A model generated the notes under the pieces. It had not been told where the DNA came from and searched no databases. It saw nothing but the letters and a program-made list of their open reading frames with translations. A program made the translations under genes and the position numbers. From Neofamilia massiliensis (GTDB lineage: Bacteria > Bacillota > Clostridia > Tissierellales > Peptoniphilaceae), in the NCBI RefSeq assembly GCF_001299475.1, contig NZ_CYUJ01000002.1:682001-746000 (forward strand): a stretch of 64,000 nt of DNA. Reading direction: 5' to 3'. Of this stretch, positions 39,374 through 49,598 are shown one piece after another (within the stretch, counting starts at the first letter, position 1; every line of letters begins with the position of its first letter).

Positions 39374-39724
39374 ATGGCTAGAATTGGATATGCTGAGTTA
39401 CTTATATTATTGCCATATTTAATATTTATTGTTTTAGGTATATATCTGTTTATACTTATTGTCAAGGCTTTAAAAACCTATATAAAAACAAATAACAAAA
39501 CAGGAGATCCTCAAGTTAAAAAAACTATAGGTCAAATAATTAAATCTTATAGGACCGAAAACAATATGACTCAAGAATACCTAGCAGAAGCCCTAGGTAT
39601 TTCTAGGCAGTCAGTTTCAAAATGGGAACAGGGAATAACAGAACCTTCCACATCAAACCTTTTGGCCTTGGCCAAGGTCTTTCATGTTTCGCCAGAAGAA
39701 CTTTTAAAAAATTTAGAAAAATAA
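39374..39724 (+). CDS. Membrane-anchored XRE-family HTH protein
   Basis: A 116-residue protein with one N-terminal membrane helix (about residues 9-32, LLILLPYLIFIVLGIYLFIL) and a Cro/C1-type helix-turn-helix (about 57-110: MTQEYLAEALGISRQSVSKWEQG). A short Lys/Thr-rich linker joins them. The HTH is complete. Holding a DNA-binding domain at the membrane is unusual, and there is no sensor domain outside. AAGGAGG precedes the ATG. It is a single-gene unit ended by a terminator. Confidence 0.85.
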   Translation: MARIGYAELLILLPYLIFIVLGIYLFILIVKALKTYIKTNNKTGDPQVKKTIGQIIKSYRTENNMTQEYLAEALGISRQSVSKWEQGITEPSTSNLLALAKVFHVSPEELLKNLEK

Positions 39725-39739
39725 ATTTTAATTTGTCAT

Positions 39740-39771
39740 AAGAGCCTTTGTAATTCAAGGGTTCTTTTTTT
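39740..39771 (+). terminator. Terminator after the membrane HTH gene
   Basis: AAGAGCCTTTG pairs with CAAGGGTTCTT (two G-T pairs), followed by a T tract. Confidence 0.8.
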
Positions 39772-39922
39772 ATTTTCATACTTAAAAAAGTAAAACTCGT
39801 CTAGTTCAAGAACTTTTTTAAAATCAATTTGATATTGTAATTTATAAGGGAAAAATTCATCAGATAAAATCGAAAATAATCCCCAATTTGTCGACTCTAT
39901 AGGTTATAATTAAAAAAGAGAC

Positions 39923-39951
39923 TTTATATTTTTACAAAGTTAGTTTATAAT
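39923..39951 (+). promoter_or_regulatory. Probable promoter for dut-ftsK
   Basis: TTTATA (39923-39928), a 17-bp spacer, TATAAT (39946-39951). A second TATAAT at 39905-39910 could be an alternative -10 with a poor -35. The rest of the 260-bp spacer holds nothing else I can name. Confidence 0.55.
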
Positions 39952-39984
39952 AAAAAACAGAACATTAGTTTGCTAGGAGATAAT

Positions 39985-40419
39985 ATGAAAATTAAAATTA
40001 TAAATAAAAGTACAAATGATCTACCAGCCTATAAGACGCCAGGTTCTGCTGGTATGGATATAAGGGCTTTTTTAAAAGAACCTCTTAAACTTAAAGTAGG
40101 AGACATAGCTTTAGTTCCTACAGGTTTATATTTAGAAATTCCTGATGGCTACGAGGTCCAAGTTAGAGCAAGATCTGGACTTTCTCTAAAAAACGGAATC
40201 ACCCTTGCTAATGGCATAGGAACAATTGATTCTGATTATAGGGGAGAACTAGGTGTAATATTAATTAACCTAGGCAAGGAGGACTTTGTTATTAACAATG
40301 GAGATAGGATTGCTCAAATGGTAGCTATTAAGTACGAAAAAGTTCAAATAGAAGAAGTATTAGAATTAGAAGAAACTCAAAGGGCTGACGGCGGTTTTGG
40401 CTCTAGTGGAATAAAATAA
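39985..40419 (+). CDS. dut: dUTP diphosphatase
   Basis: Dut hydrolyses dUTP to keep uracil out of DNA. The 144-residue trimeric enzyme has all five motifs: [43 protein letters not shown] and the C-terminal [11 protein letters not shown] chose the ATG at 39985, five bases after TAGGAG. ftsK follows two bases after the stop. Confidence 0.96.
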   Translation: MKIKIINKSTNDLPAYKTPGSAGMDIRAFLKEPLKLKVGDIALVPTGLYLEIPDGYEVQVRARSGLSLKNGITLANGIGTIDSDYRGELGVILINLGKEDFVINNGDRIAQMVAIKYEKVQIEEVLELEETQRADGGFGSSGIK

Positions 40420-40420
40420 A

Positions 40421-42778
40421 ATGGCAAAGAGAAAAGTAAGGAAAAAACAAAAATCATTTAATTTAAAAAATTTTGAAATAAGTAATTTGGCCAGGGGCAT
40501 TATGGTTGTAATTGCAATTTTATTGTGCCTATGTTTTTATTCTGCTGGCATGGGAGCCATAGGCTTATTTATAAAGAGGTCTTTTTACTTTTTATTTGGA
40601 TCTGGATCAGTGGGTATTCCTATTTTACTTATTTTTATTGCTATTAATTCATATTTAAATTCAATTGAAACCTCAGACTTTTCTTTAATCTTTGCAGGCC
40701 TTGGAATTTTAATTGTTCTATCTATATTTTTAGATACAATTTCTTCCCAAGCTGGAATTTATGTCAATAGGTTTTTCTTTGATATGGATCCTAGACTTTT
40801 AGGAATTAATGGAGGATATTTAGGCGCATATTTTAGCTCATTTTTATTAAATCTATTTGGGTCTCTAGGCCTAAGTATAGTTTTATTAATAACTTTTTCT
40901 CTTCTCTTAGTTGTATTTTTTAACTTAGACTATGAAGCAATTGCCCTTGGTCTTATGGACTTTTTTGCAGGCCTTGGACAAAGTTTAAAGTCAGGCTTTG
41001 GAAGTATTAAAGACAAGGCCATAGCTACTAGAGAAAAAAATAAAATTAACAGAGAAGTTAGGGAGCTGGAAGAAGATAATGAAAGAAGTCAAATTAAAAT
41101 AAACTCTGGATCCTTAATGGATTCTAGTCAGGCCTTTGAAGAAGAACCAACAAAGAAAGAAAGAGTTTTAGACTTTAAAATTAATAGCAAGGACTTTGAT
41201 CAAGATGACTACAATGTAGCAAGCAGGGAAGATGTATCGCTTGAAGAAATAAAGGCCAAGGAGGCAGAGGAAGAAGAAAAAATTTCTAAGGTAAGTACAG
41301 CTGATAAAATCCTCTTAGAAAAAGAAATTTCTGACAAGACTGAAGAGAAAATTGACTATGAAATCCCACCTCTTTCTCTTTTAAATAAACCAATGAAAAA
41401 GGGAAAGATTAACACAGATGAAATCTATGAAAATAGCAAGATTATTGAAGAGACTATGGCAAACTTTGGCATCTCAGCCAAGGTTGAACAAGTAAACTCA
41501 GGACCTGCAGTAACTTGTTATGAACTAGTTCCTGCTGCCAATGTAAAGCTATCGAAAATTGTTGGCCTAGCTGACAACCTAGCATTTTCACTGGCTTCAT
41601 CTGATATTAGAATTGAGGCTCCTATTCCAGGAAAAACTGCAGTAGGCATTGAAATTCCAAACAGGGTTAAGTCAATGGTAACTTTAGAAGAAGTTATTGC
41701 CTCCAAAGAGTTTAGAGAATATGACTCTGACCTGCCTCTTGTTTTAGGCAAGGACACAGAAGGCTCTGTTGTCATTTCATCAATTGACGACATGCCTCAC
41801 TTACTAGTAGCTGGTGCAACTGGCTCAGGTAAGTCTGTTTGCATAAACTCAATTATTATTTCACTCTTATATAAGACTTCGCCTGAAGACTTGAGAATGA
41901 TTTTAATTGACCCAAAAATCGTTGAACTTGGTGTATATAATGCAATTCCTCACATGCTTATTCCAGTTGTAACTAATCCAAAAAAGGCAGCTACAACTTT
42001 GGCCTGGGCAGTTGAAGAAATGGAGAGAAGGTACAAGACCTTTGCAGAAAATTATGTTAAAGACATAAAGTCCTACAATGAAAAGATGGCTCCTTTTGGA
42101 GAGAAAATGTCAAAAATTGTAATTATAATTGACGAACTTGCAGACCTTATGATGGTTGCCTCTAATGAAGTTGAAGACTATATAGCCAGACTGGCTCAAA
42201 TGGCTAGAGCTGCTGGTATGCATTTGATTTTAGCAACTCAAAGACCGTCAGTTGATGTTATTACAGGTGTGATTAAGGCCAATATTCCATCTAGGATTTC
42301 CTTTGCTGTAACATCTCAAGTTGACTCTAGAACTATTTTAGACTCTTCTGGAGCTGAAAAACTTTTAGGAAAAGGAGATATGTTATTCTATCCATCTTCT
42401 TATCCAAAGCCAAAGAGAATCCAAGGCTGCTTTGTTTCTCAAAAGGAAGTTGATAGGGTAATAAAATACTTTACAGACAAAAACTACGACCTTGCCCACA
42501 ATGAAAATATTATTGAAGAAATAAAACAAGTTGATGCGACAAAAAAACTTGATGCTGATCCGCTAATGATGGATGCACTTAAGTTAGTTGTCTATGACGA
42601 CCAGGCCTCAATTTCTTATTTACAGAGAAAACTTTCTATAGGCTATTCAAGGGCAGCTAGAATTGTAGACCAACTTGAAGAGCAAGGTTATGTTGGTCCA
42701 AGCAAGGGCTCAAAGCCAAGAGATATATTAATTACAGAAGAAGAATATTTACAACTAATGGGAGAAGATTTTGAATAA
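40421..42778 (+). CDS. ftsK: DNA translocase FtsK/SpoIIIE
   Basis: The enzyme pumps chromosomal DNA through the division septum. The 785-residue protein has four N-terminal TM segments (residues about 20-170), an acidic linker, and a RecA-type motor with Walker A (AGATGSGKSVC) and Walker B (VIIIDELADLM). It ends in the gamma winged-helix domain (YLQRKLSIGYSRAARIVDQLE). Length is normal for a Gram-positive FtsK/SpoIIIE. It overlaps rimO. Confidence 0.96.
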   Translation: MAKRKVRKKQKSFNLKNFEISNLARGIMVVIAILLCLCFYSAGMGAIGLFIKRSFYFLFGSGSVGIPILLIFIAINSYLNSIETSDFSLIFAGLGILIVLSIFLDTISSQAGIYVNRFFFDMDPRLLGINGGYLGAYFSSFLLNLFGSLGLSIVLLITFSLLLVVFFNLDYEAIALGLMDFFAGLGQSLKSGFGSIKDKAIATREKNKINREVRELEEDNERSQIKINSGSLMDSSQAFEEEPTKKERVLDFKINSKDFDQDDYNVASREDVSLEEIKAKEAEEEEKISKVSTADKILLEKEISDKTEEKIDYEIPPLSLLNKPMKKGKINTDEIYENSKIIEETMANFGISAKVEQVNSGPAVTCYELVPAANVKLSKIVGLADNLAFSLASSDIRIEAPIPGKTAVGIEIPNRVKSMVTLEEVIASKEFREYDSDLPLVLGKDTEGSVVISSIDDMPHLLVAGATGSGKSVCINSIIISLLYKTSPEDLRMILIDPKIVELGVYNAIPHMLIPVVTNPKKAATTLAWAVEEMERRYKTFAENYVKDIKSYNEKMAPFGEKMSKIVIIIDELADLMMVASNEVEDYIARLAQMARAAGMHLILATQRPSVDVITGVIKANIPSRISFAVTSQVDSRTILDSSGAEKLLGKGDMLFYPSSYPKPKRIQGCFVSQKEVDRVIKYFTDKNYDLAHNENIIEEIKQVDATKKLDADPLMMDALKLVVYDDQASISYLQRKLSIGYSRAARIVDQLEEQGYVGPSKGSKPRDILITEEEYLQLMGEDFE

Positions 42779-44105
42779 AAAAAATGTATATTTTACAACT
42801 CTAGGATGTTCAAAAAACGATGTTGACACAGACACTATGAGAACAATTTTAGAGGACAAAAACTATAGGTCAGTTTATCAACCAGACCAGGCTGATATTA
42901 TTGTAGTAAACACCTGCGGCTTTATTGACGCAGCCAAAGAAGAATCTATTGGAGAGATTCTTGAAATGGCAGACTATAAGGCCGATTCTGAAAAAAAACT
43001 TTTAGTATCAGGTTGTCTGGCCCAAAGATATGCCAAGGAACTTTTAGAAGAAATTCCAGAAATCGATGGGATTATTGGAACTGGTCAAATAAAAAACATA
43101 GAAGCCTATATAGAACAAATAGACCGTGGAGACAGGATTAGTGAAACTGGAAATATAAATGCTACCTATGAAGAAGGACTTTATAAAAAAGATGTCTCTA
43201 AGACTGAATATGTAAAAATCGGTGAAGGCTGTAATAATTTTTGCTCCTACTGTATAATTCCAAAACTTAGAGGAAAAAACAGGTCGAGAAAAATTGAAGA
43301 CATCTATAATGAAGTTTCATATTTAGTTTCTAAGGGAGCTAGAGAAATAATTTTAATAGCCCAAAACACAACTGACTACGGTATAGACAACTACAAAGAC
43401 TATAGCCTAGCAAGACTTTTAAACAAGTTAGAGGAAATCGAAGACTTAAAGTGGATAAGGGTTTTATATTTATATCCAGATAACTTTACAGACGACCTAA
43501 TAGAAGCCTTTAAAAACAATAAAAAATTAGTTCCCTATGTTGACATACCCCTCCAGCATATAAACGACAGTGTCCTTAAAAATATGAACAGGTCAACTGA
43601 CAAGGCAACTATTATAAAATTAATAGAAAAACTTAGAAGAGAGGTTCCCAACATTGTAATCAGGTCAACCTTTATTGTAGGCTTTCCTCAAGAAAGCGAG
43701 GAAGATTTTTTAGAACTTGTTGACTTTTTAAAAGAAGTAAGGCTAGACAAGGTTGGAGTTTTTGAATACTCTCATGAAGAAGGAACCAAGGCCTATGACA
43801 TGGACGGCCAAATTCCAGATGAAATTAAGGCCAAGAGAAAGTCTTATATAATGGAAGTTCAAGAAGAAATTTCAAATGCAAATATGGAAAAGTATTTAAA
43901 TAAGACCTATGAGATGTTAGTAGAAGAAATTTATGACGATCTTTTAGTAGGAAGGACCATAATAGACAGTCCAGAAATTGATGGAGTAAGCTTAGTTTAT
44001 GGGCCCTTTGACAAAGCCTACCAGCTTGGAGATTTTATAGATATAAAAATTATTGACCACTTAGAACACGATTTGATTGGAGAAATTTATGAACCTAGCA
44101 AATAA
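42771..44105 (+). CDS. rimO: Ribosomal protein S12 methylthiotransferase RimO
   Basis: RimO is a radical-SAM enzyme that methylthiolates Asp88/89 of ribosomal protein S12. The 444-residue protein has the N-terminal UPF0004 domain with three Cys (LGCSKND, NTCGF, SGCLAQR), the radical SAM CxxxCxxC motif (CNNFCSYC), and a C-terminal TRAM domain. The start is TTG at 42771, overlapping the ftsK stop, with GGGAG upstream; the nearby ATG at 42784 is out of frame. The order ftsK-rimO-pgsA-cinA-recA is common in Firmicutes. Confidence 0.95.
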   Translation: MNKKNVYFTTLGCSKNDVDTDTMRTILEDKNYRSVYQPDQADIIVVNTCGFIDAAKEESIGEILEMADYKADSEKKLLVSGCLAQRYAKELLEEIPEIDGIIGTGQIKNIEAYIEQIDRGDRISETGNINATYEEGLYKKDVSKTEYVKIGEGCNNFCSYCIIPKLRGKNRSRKIEDIYNEVSYLVSKGAREIILIAQNTTDYGIDNYKDYSLARLLNKLEEIEDLKWIRVLYLYPDNFTDDLIEAFKNNKKLVPYVDIPLQHINDSVLKNMNRSTDKATIIKLIEKLRREVPNIVIRSTFIVGFPQESEEDFLELVDFLKEVRLDKVGVFEYSHEEGTKAYDMDGQIPDEIKAKRKSYIMEVQEEISNANMEKYLNKTYEMLVEEIYDDLLVGRTIIDSPEIDGVSLVYGPFDKAYQLGDFIDIKIIDHLEHDLIGEIYEPSK

Positions 44106-44616
44106 AATTACCTTAACCAGACTTTTTATGGTCCCAGTATTTATGGTTAGCATGTATCTTTTACCTGAAACTAGCCCAGTGCCTTTAATAATTTTTTCTG
44201 TAGCAGCACTGACAGATGCCTTAGATGGCTATGTAGCTAGACACTACAATATGATTACAACTTTTGGGAAATTTGTAGACCCTCTTGTAGACAAAATTTT
44301 AGTTCTTTCTGCTTTTTGTCTAATGCTAGAAAGACAGGCCCTTGCTGGTTGGATTTTAGTAATTATTGTTGCCAGAGAACTAATTATAACAGGTTTTAGG
44401 ACCATAGCAGTTGAAAGGGGAATAACTATAGCAGCATCTCCCTTAGGAAAAATTAAAACTATTTCCCAAATGCTTGCAATTGTAGTTTATTTCTTAAGCC
44501 TAATGGTCCCAAGCCTTGCAGGCCTTTATAGGTTTTTAATTTACTTTGCCATGGTGGCTACAGTAGTTTCTGGGCTGGACTATTTAATTAAAAACAAAAA
44601 CGTGCTAGAAGGTTAA
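44089..44616 (+). CDS. pgsA: CDP-diacylglycerol--glycerol-3-phosphate 3-phosphatidyltransferase
   Basis: PgsA makes phosphatidylglycerol-phosphate in the membrane. The 175-residue protein has several TM helices and the CDP-alcohol phosphotransferase motif DALDGYVARHYNMITTFG followed by KFVDPLVDK. I chose the ATG at 44089, after GGAGA. It overlaps the end of rimO by 17 bases. Confidence 0.95.
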   Translation: MNLANKITLTRLFMVPVFMVSMYLLPETSPVPLIIFSVAALTDALDGYVARHYNMITTFGKFVDPLVDKILVLSAFCLMLERQALAGWILVIIVARELIITGFRTIAVERGITIAASPLGKIKTISQMLAIVVYFLSLMVPSLAGLYRFLIYFAMVATVVSGLDYLIKNKNVLEG

Positions 44617-44618
44617 GT

Positions 44619-45818
44619 ATGAAAGTTGGAATTTTAAATATAGGTAATGAAGTCCTTTTAGGCCACACTATAAACACCAATCTTTCCTTAATAGCAAAAA
44701 AGCTTAGAGACTATGGAATTTTAGTTGGCGAGCAAAGGTGTGTTGAAGACAGAGAAGCAGATATAATATCTAGCTTAAAAGACCTAATGGCTAAATACGA
44801 TTTAGTTTTTACATCTGGAGGTCTAGGACCAACTGATGATGATCTTAGCTCTCAGGCAGTAGCCAAGGCCTTAGGCAGGGACTTTGTATTTAATGAAGAA
44901 GCCTATGCCGATGTAGAAAATTATTTTAAAATATCTCACAGGGAAATGAGCCCTAACAATAAAAAGTTAGCCTACTTTCCACAGGGCGCAAACATTTTAA
45001 AAAACGATTTAGGAACAGCTGCTGGATATTATATAGAAGATGGGGGAAAGACCATAGTAGTTTTACCTGGACCACCAAGGGAAGTTGAAAATATTTTAGA
45101 CAAGTTTTTAAAAAATCTTCCTAAAGAAGACATGCTTTTAACTACAATAAACACCTTTGGCCTAGGAGAATCAATGCTAGAAAATAGGCTAAGGTCATTA
45201 AATCTTTGTCCAGACTTATTTATAAACACCTATTTTAACTTTAACGGCGTAGATATTAAAATCTTAGCTGACGAGAAATACAAAGATGAATTCAATAAAG
45301 CTAAAGAAAAAATTTGCCTAGAATTTAAAGAAAATATTTACGACCTAGATTCTAAGTCAATTTCTAAGTCTCTACTAAATAAACTTAGGGAGAAAAATTT
45401 AAAAATTGCCTTTGCAGAATCTTGCACAGGTGGAAAGCTTGCTTCAAACTTTGTAGAAAATCCATCTGCATCAGATGCTCTACTTGCATCTCTAGTTACT
45501 TATAGCGAAGAGGCCAAGATGAAAGTATTAAAGATAAAAGAAGAGACACTTAAGGCTTATACAGCTGTAAGTGAAGAAACTGCAAGAGAGATGTTAGAAG
45601 GATTAAAAAATATTTTTGATGCTGACCTCTTTGCTGTAACAACAGGTTATGCATCTCCAACTAATGACCCGAAAACTGAAGGTCTTGTTTATATAGGCAT
45701 ATATAGCAAAAAAGATGATAAGACCCTAATTATAAAAAACCACTACCAAGGTTCTAGGGTACAAATTATAGATAGAGTTACTGCTAATGTGTATTTTAAT
45801 TTAATAAAATTGATCTAA
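44619..45818 (+). CDS. cinA: CinA family protein (competence/damage-inducible)
   Basis: CinA has an N-terminal molybdopterin-binding-like domain linked to NAD/ADP-ribose metabolism and a C-terminal NMN-deamidase-like domain. The 399-residue protein shows [14 protein letters not shown] and [14 protein letters not shown], and then the C-terminal [13 protein letters not shown] and TTGYASP region. Both domains are complete by length and motif. It lies two bases after pgsA and 11 before recA. Confidence 0.94.
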   Translation: MKVGILNIGNEVLLGHTINTNLSLIAKKLRDYGILVGEQRCVEDREADIISSLKDLMAKYDLVFTSGGLGPTDDDLSSQAVAKALGRDFVFNEEAYADVENYFKISHREMSPNNKKLAYFPQGANILKNDLGTAAGYYIEDGGKTIVVLPGPPREVENILDKFLKNLPKEDMLLTTINTFGLGESMLENRLRSLNLCPDLFINTYFNFNGVDIKILADEKYKDEFNKAKEKICLEFKENIYDLDSKSISKSLLNKLREKNLKIAFAESCTGGKLASNFVENPSASDALLASLVTYSEEAKMKVLKIKEETLKAYTAVSEETAREMLEGLKNIFDADLFAVTTGYASPTNDPKTEGLVYIGIYSKKDDKTLIIKNHYQGSRVQIIDRVTANVYFNLIKLI

Positions 45819-45829
45819 AAGGAGGACTT

Positions 45830-46918
45830 ATGACTGAGAAAAATGAAAAGGCCAAGGCCTTAGACTCTGCCATTGCCAAAATTGAAAAGGAATTTGGAAA
45901 AGGGTCTATTATGAAAATGGGACAAGATACAACTAGGGAAATGGAAGTTATTCCAACTGGGTCTATAGAATTAGACATAGCCCTAGGAGTTGGTGGAATC
46001 CCACGTGGTAGAATTATAGAAATTTATGGTCCAGAATCTTCAGGTAAGACAACAGTGTCCCTACACATTGTTGCTGAAGCCCAAAAACTTGGCGGCAATG
46101 CTGCCTTTATTGACGCAGAACACGCCCTTGATCCAGAATACTCTAAGAGACTAGGAGTTAACATGGAAGAGCTTTTAGTTTCTCAACCAGATACTGGAGA
46201 AGAAGCTTTAGAAATTGCAGAAATGTTAGTAAGATCCAATGCTGTAGATATAATTGTAATTGACTCTGTAGCAGCTTTAGTCCCAAGAGCAGAAATTGAA
46301 GGAGCCATGGGAGACTCTTTTATCGGCCTTCAAGCTAGACTTATGAGCCAGGCCCTTAGAAAAATTACTGGAGCAATTTCAAAGTCAAACACAACTGTAA
46401 TCTTTATTAACCAACTAAGAGAAAAAGTTGGAGTAATGTTTGGAAATCCTGAAACAACAACAGGAGGTAGGGCCCTTAAGTTCTATTCAAGTTTGAGAAT
46501 AGAAGTTCGTAAGGCTGAAAACATTAAAAAAGGCGACGAATTTTTAGGCAACAAGGTTAGGGCCAAGGTTGTAAAAAACAAAGTTGCTCCACCATTTAAG
46601 ACAGCAGAGTTTGATATTATGTATGGCGAAGGAATTTCAAAAATTTCTGGAGTAGTTGATGCTGCAGCCAATGCAGATATTATTCAAAAATCTGGATCTT
46701 GGTACAGCTACAATGACGACAGAATGGGCCAAGGAAAAGAAGCAGCCAAGGCTTATTTAGAAGAAAGACCTGAAACACTAAGAGAAGTTGAACTAAAGGT
46801 GAGAGAATTTTATAACCTAAATATCCCTCATGAACTAAAAGAACAAATTCAATCTGACCAAGAAGTTGATCAAGCAAAGAATAAAGAAGAACAAATAATA
46901 TTTACAGAGGAAGAGTAG
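45830..46918 (+). CDS. recA: Recombinase RecA
   Basis: RecA forms filaments on single-stranded DNA for homologous recombination and SOS activation. The 362-residue protein has Walker [10 protein letters not shown] (residues 67-75), the [12 protein letters not shown] segment, Walker [10 protein letters not shown], and loop L2 ([17 protein letters not shown]). AAAGGAGG lies before the ATG. No LexA-type operator is visible nearby. The Mre11-like gene begins two bases after its stop. Confidence 0.98.
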   Translation: MTEKNEKAKALDSAIAKIEKEFGKGSIMKMGQDTTREMEVIPTGSIELDIALGVGGIPRGRIIEIYGPESSGKTTVSLHIVAEAQKLGGNAAFIDAEHALDPEYSKRLGVNMEELLVSQPDTGEEALEIAEMLVRSNAVDIIVIDSVAALVPRAEIEGAMGDSFIGLQARLMSQALRKITGAISKSNTTVIFINQLREKVGVMFGNPETTTGGRALKFYSSLRIEVRKAENIKKGDEFLGNKVRAKVVKNKVAPPFKTAEFDIMYGEGISKISGVVDAAANADIIQKSGSWYSYNDDRMGQGKEAAKAYLEERPETLREVELKVREFYNLNIPHELKEQIQSDQEVDQAKNKEEQIIFTEEE

Positions 46919-46920
46919 CA

Positions 46921-47904
46921 ATGAAACTACTCTTCTTTACTGATACTCATATAAGACCATCTAATCCAAGAAATCGGTTAGATAATTTTTATGAATCAGT
47001 TTTGAAAAAGCTAGAAGAAATTAGAGATTATGCCAATTCCCATGACATTGACTATGTGATTCATGGGGGAGATATATTTGATAGGCCAGACTGTCCTATT
47101 AAGGCAACATCTCAAGTTGGTTTAATTCTAGCTTCTTTTAAAATGCCCATTTATATTGTAGTAGGCAACCACGATATTTTTGGCTACAACTTAGACACAC
47201 TAGACAGGTCTATGCTAGGACTTTTAACTAGCTTTGGAATTTTAAAATTAATTGACAAGGATGGAGAGCTTTTAGAAAAAAAAGGCCAAAGAGTTTTGCT
47301 TTTAGGGAAAAACTTTTCAGCAGACCTTGATACAAGTAAAGATAATTATATTTTAAAAGACTCAGACATTAAATACCAAGCAGACAAGATTATAAATGTT
47401 GTCCATGGATTTTTAACAGACAGGCCTTTTATTAAATATGTTGACCATACATTAGTAGGAGAGATTGTTGACACCAAAGCTGACTTAACCTTGTCAGGCC
47501 ACTATCACACAGGTTTTCCTATCCAAAAAATAGATGGAAAAATATTTGCAAATCCAGGGTCAATAGTTAGAATTACAAACTCCCTTGCTGAAATTAAAAG
47601 AAGGCCGAAATTTTTAGAAATTGAAGTCACTAAAGATGACGTAGAAGTTAGAGAAATATATTTAAAGTCAGCTAAGGCTGGCGAAGAAGTTCTAGACAGA
47701 AGTAAACTAATAGAAGACCAATACAAGGACCAAAGGCTAATGCTTTTTGCTGATAGCATTGACCAGTCCATTGATTTAGATTTAATTGACTTAGATGCAA
47801 TTATTGATTCAATAGCAGGAGCTGAAGACTTTGACCAAGAAATTAAAAGCCAGGCAAAAATTAGAATTGAAAAAGCCAAGGAGATTATAAATGCTGACAA
47901 TTAA
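46921..47904 (+). CDS. Mre11/SbcD-like metallophosphoesterase (DNA repair nuclease)
   Basis: A 327-residue calcineurin-like phosphoesterase. Its motifs follow the Mre11/SbcD order: FFTDTHIRP (Asp8, His10), HGGDIFDRP, VGNHDIFG, VVHGFL and LSGHYHTG. The C-terminal part after about residue 210 is short and differs from classical SbcD. It starts two bases after recA and overlaps the Rad50-like gene by 14 bases, which supports a nuclease-ATPase complex coupled to recombination. I give no symbol because it could be a distinct subfamily. Confidence 0.88.
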   Translation: MKLLFFTDTHIRPSNPRNRLDNFYESVLKKLEEIRDYANSHDIDYVIHGGDIFDRPDCPIKATSQVGLILASFKMPIYIVVGNHDIFGYNLDTLDRSMLGLLTSFGILKLIDKDGELLEKKGQRVLLLGKNFSADLDTSKDNYILKDSDIKYQADKIINVVHGFLTDRPFIKYVDHTLVGEIVDTKADLTLSGHYHTGFPIQKIDGKIFANPGSIVRITNSLAEIKRRPKFLEIEVTKDDVEVREIYLKSAKAGEEVLDRSKLIEDQYKDQRLMLFADSIDQSIDLDLIDLDAIIDSIAGAEDFDQEIKSQAKIRIEKAKEIINADN

Positions 47905-49336
47905 AAGGTTAACTTTAGAAAATTTTCAATCTCATAAGTTTACTATAATAGACTTTGATGACGGCTTAAATGCAATAGTTGGACCTACAGATTCAGGCAA
48001 AACTGCAATTCTAAGGGCTATAAAATGGGTCTTATATAACGAACCACAAGGTGACAGCTTTATTAGACAAGGGGAGAGCCAAAGCAGTGTGCAAATTCTC
48101 TTTTCAAGTGGAGTGGTCGTAAAAAGATATAGGACCAAGTCAAAAAACGGCTATGAAATAACCTATGCAGATGGAAGCACAACAAGCTTTGAAGGCTTTG
48201 GCAGCCAAGTTCCCCAGGAAGTTCTCGAAGCTACGAAAATGCCTAAAATAACTTTGAGACAGGGAGAGACCAGGTCATTAAATATGGCAGAACAATTAGA
48301 AGGTCCCTTTCTCTTAACAGATAATCCTAGTTTAAAGGCAGCAGCAATTGGTAAACTAGTCCAAGCTGATGTAATAGACTATGCCCTAGGCCAAGTGAAC
48401 CTAGACCTAAGAAATAAGAAAAAAGACTTTAGAGACCTAGAAGATGAATTAGAAAATTTAAACAAAGACTTAGAAGGCTATGCTTATTTAAAAGATCTTA
48501 GAAAAACTATTGCAGACTTAGAAAAAATCCAAGAAACTTTAAAGTCTAGGGAAGAGAAGTTACAGAAATTAATAGATCTTAGAGAAAACTACAACAAGAT
48601 TCAAGACTTAATAGGCAAATTAGAAAACATAAAGACAAGTCTTAAAGATTTATCAAGTGTTGAAAACTTCTACTTTGAAGCATTTAATAAAATTGGACTT
48701 TTAAATAACCTAGACCATGTGGCTAAGGCGTATATCTTAAATAGAGAAAGGCTAAAGGCTACAGAAAGTATAAAAAACAAGTTAAAAGAAGTTGACCTAG
48801 CAGACAATACAATTAATAATCTAGGCAATAAAATTGCACACTTAGACCAGCTTAAGAATTTATTTTTAAACTTAGAGTCAAATAAAAAAAGAAAGACAAG
48901 TGTTGAAAAGGCTTATATAAAGCTAGGCCAAGTAGACCAGGCTCTAGAACTTTATAAGCTAGCATATAAGCTGGAGGGAAAATACAGGGACTATAGCACC
49001 GCTAGGACAAATCTACTAGTTTTAAAAGACCGAATAAAAAATGGCAATGCCTATATAAGTAATTTTCAAGATCTAGAAAAATCAGATGAATTATATGGTC
49101 TTATAAAACAAAGATTAGAAAAGGTTAAATTATTAGAAGAGAGAAAAACTCAACAAGATCTTAATAAAAATAAAATCTTAAAAGAAAAATCTACTATTAA
49201 AATTACAGAAGAGAAAATTAAGGACATTGAAGAATCTTATAAAAATTTAATAGCTGAGATGAAAATTTGTCCAACCTGTAAAAGACCCTTTGATTTAACA
49301 AATACAGATGAAATAATCAAACACCTAAGCGAATAG
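47891..49336 (+). CDS. Rad50/SbcC-like ATPase, N-terminal half ending in a zinc hook
   Basis: A 481-residue protein corresponding to the first half of a Rad50-type SMC ATPase. It begins IKRLTLENFQSH and has Walker A GPTDSGKT (residues 31-38) and a Q-loop-like ITLRQGETRS. From about residue 165 it is mostly coiled coil. At 460-463 is a CPTC zinc-hook motif, and the protein ends 18 residues later. The Walker B, signature and His-switch motifs are absent and are found in the gene two further on. The stop is followed by a fresh ribosome binding site and start, so this looks like a true gene split rather than a frameshift. Confidence 0.85.
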   Translation: MLTIKRLTLENFQSHKFTIIDFDDGLNAIVGPTDSGKTAILRAIKWVLYNEPQGDSFIRQGESQSSVQILFSSGVVVKRYRTKSKNGYEITYADGSTTSFEGFGSQVPQEVLEATKMPKITLRQGETRSLNMAEQLEGPFLLTDNPSLKAAAIGKLVQADVIDYALGQVNLDLRNKKKDFRDLEDELENLNKDLEGYAYLKDLRKTIADLEKIQETLKSREEKLQKLIDLRENYNKIQDLIGKLENIKTSLKDLSSVENFYFEAFNKIGLLNNLDHVAKAYILNRERLKATESIKNKLKEVDLADNTINNLGNKIAHLDQLKNLFLNLESNKKRKTSVEKAYIKLGQVDQALELYKLAYKLEGKYRDYSTARTNLLVLKDRIKNGNAYISNFQDLEKSDELYGLIKQRLEKVKLLEERKTQQDLNKNKILKEKSTIKITEEKIKDIEESYKNLIAEMKICPTCKRPFDLTNTDEIIKHLSE

Positions 49337-49348
49337 AAGAGGTAAAAC

Positions 49349-49597
49349 ATGAACTACGACCAAGAACTTAAAACTTTAAAAGAAGACCTAGACCAGGCAA
49401 AAAATTTAAAAAATAAGGCAGAAGGAACCTTAGAAGAATTAAAAAAACAAGAAGAACAAATTTTAAAACAACTAGAGGACTTAGGAGTAAATCCTGAAAA
49501 CTTAGAAGATGAAATAAATAACTTGAAAAAAGAAATTGAAGATTTACTTGAAAAAGCCCAAGGAATGATTCCTAAAGACCTAATTAAAGGAAAATAA
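49349..49597 (+). CDS. Small coiled-coil protein between the two Rad50-like halves
   Basis: An 82-residue, highly charged protein that is almost wholly predicted coiled coil by its heptad pattern of Leu/Ile with Lys/Glu. It has a short break around LGVNPENLEDEIN, which is compatible with a helical turn. I recognise no family. AGAGGT lies before the ATG, and it ends one base before the next gene. Its place between the Rad50-like halves suggests it packs with their coiled coils or bridges them. Confidence 0.7.
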   Translation: MNYDQELKTLKEDLDQAKNLKNKAEGTLEELKKQEEQILKQLEDLGVNPENLEDEINNLKKEIEDLLEKAQGMIPKDLIKGK

Positions 49598-49598
49598 T

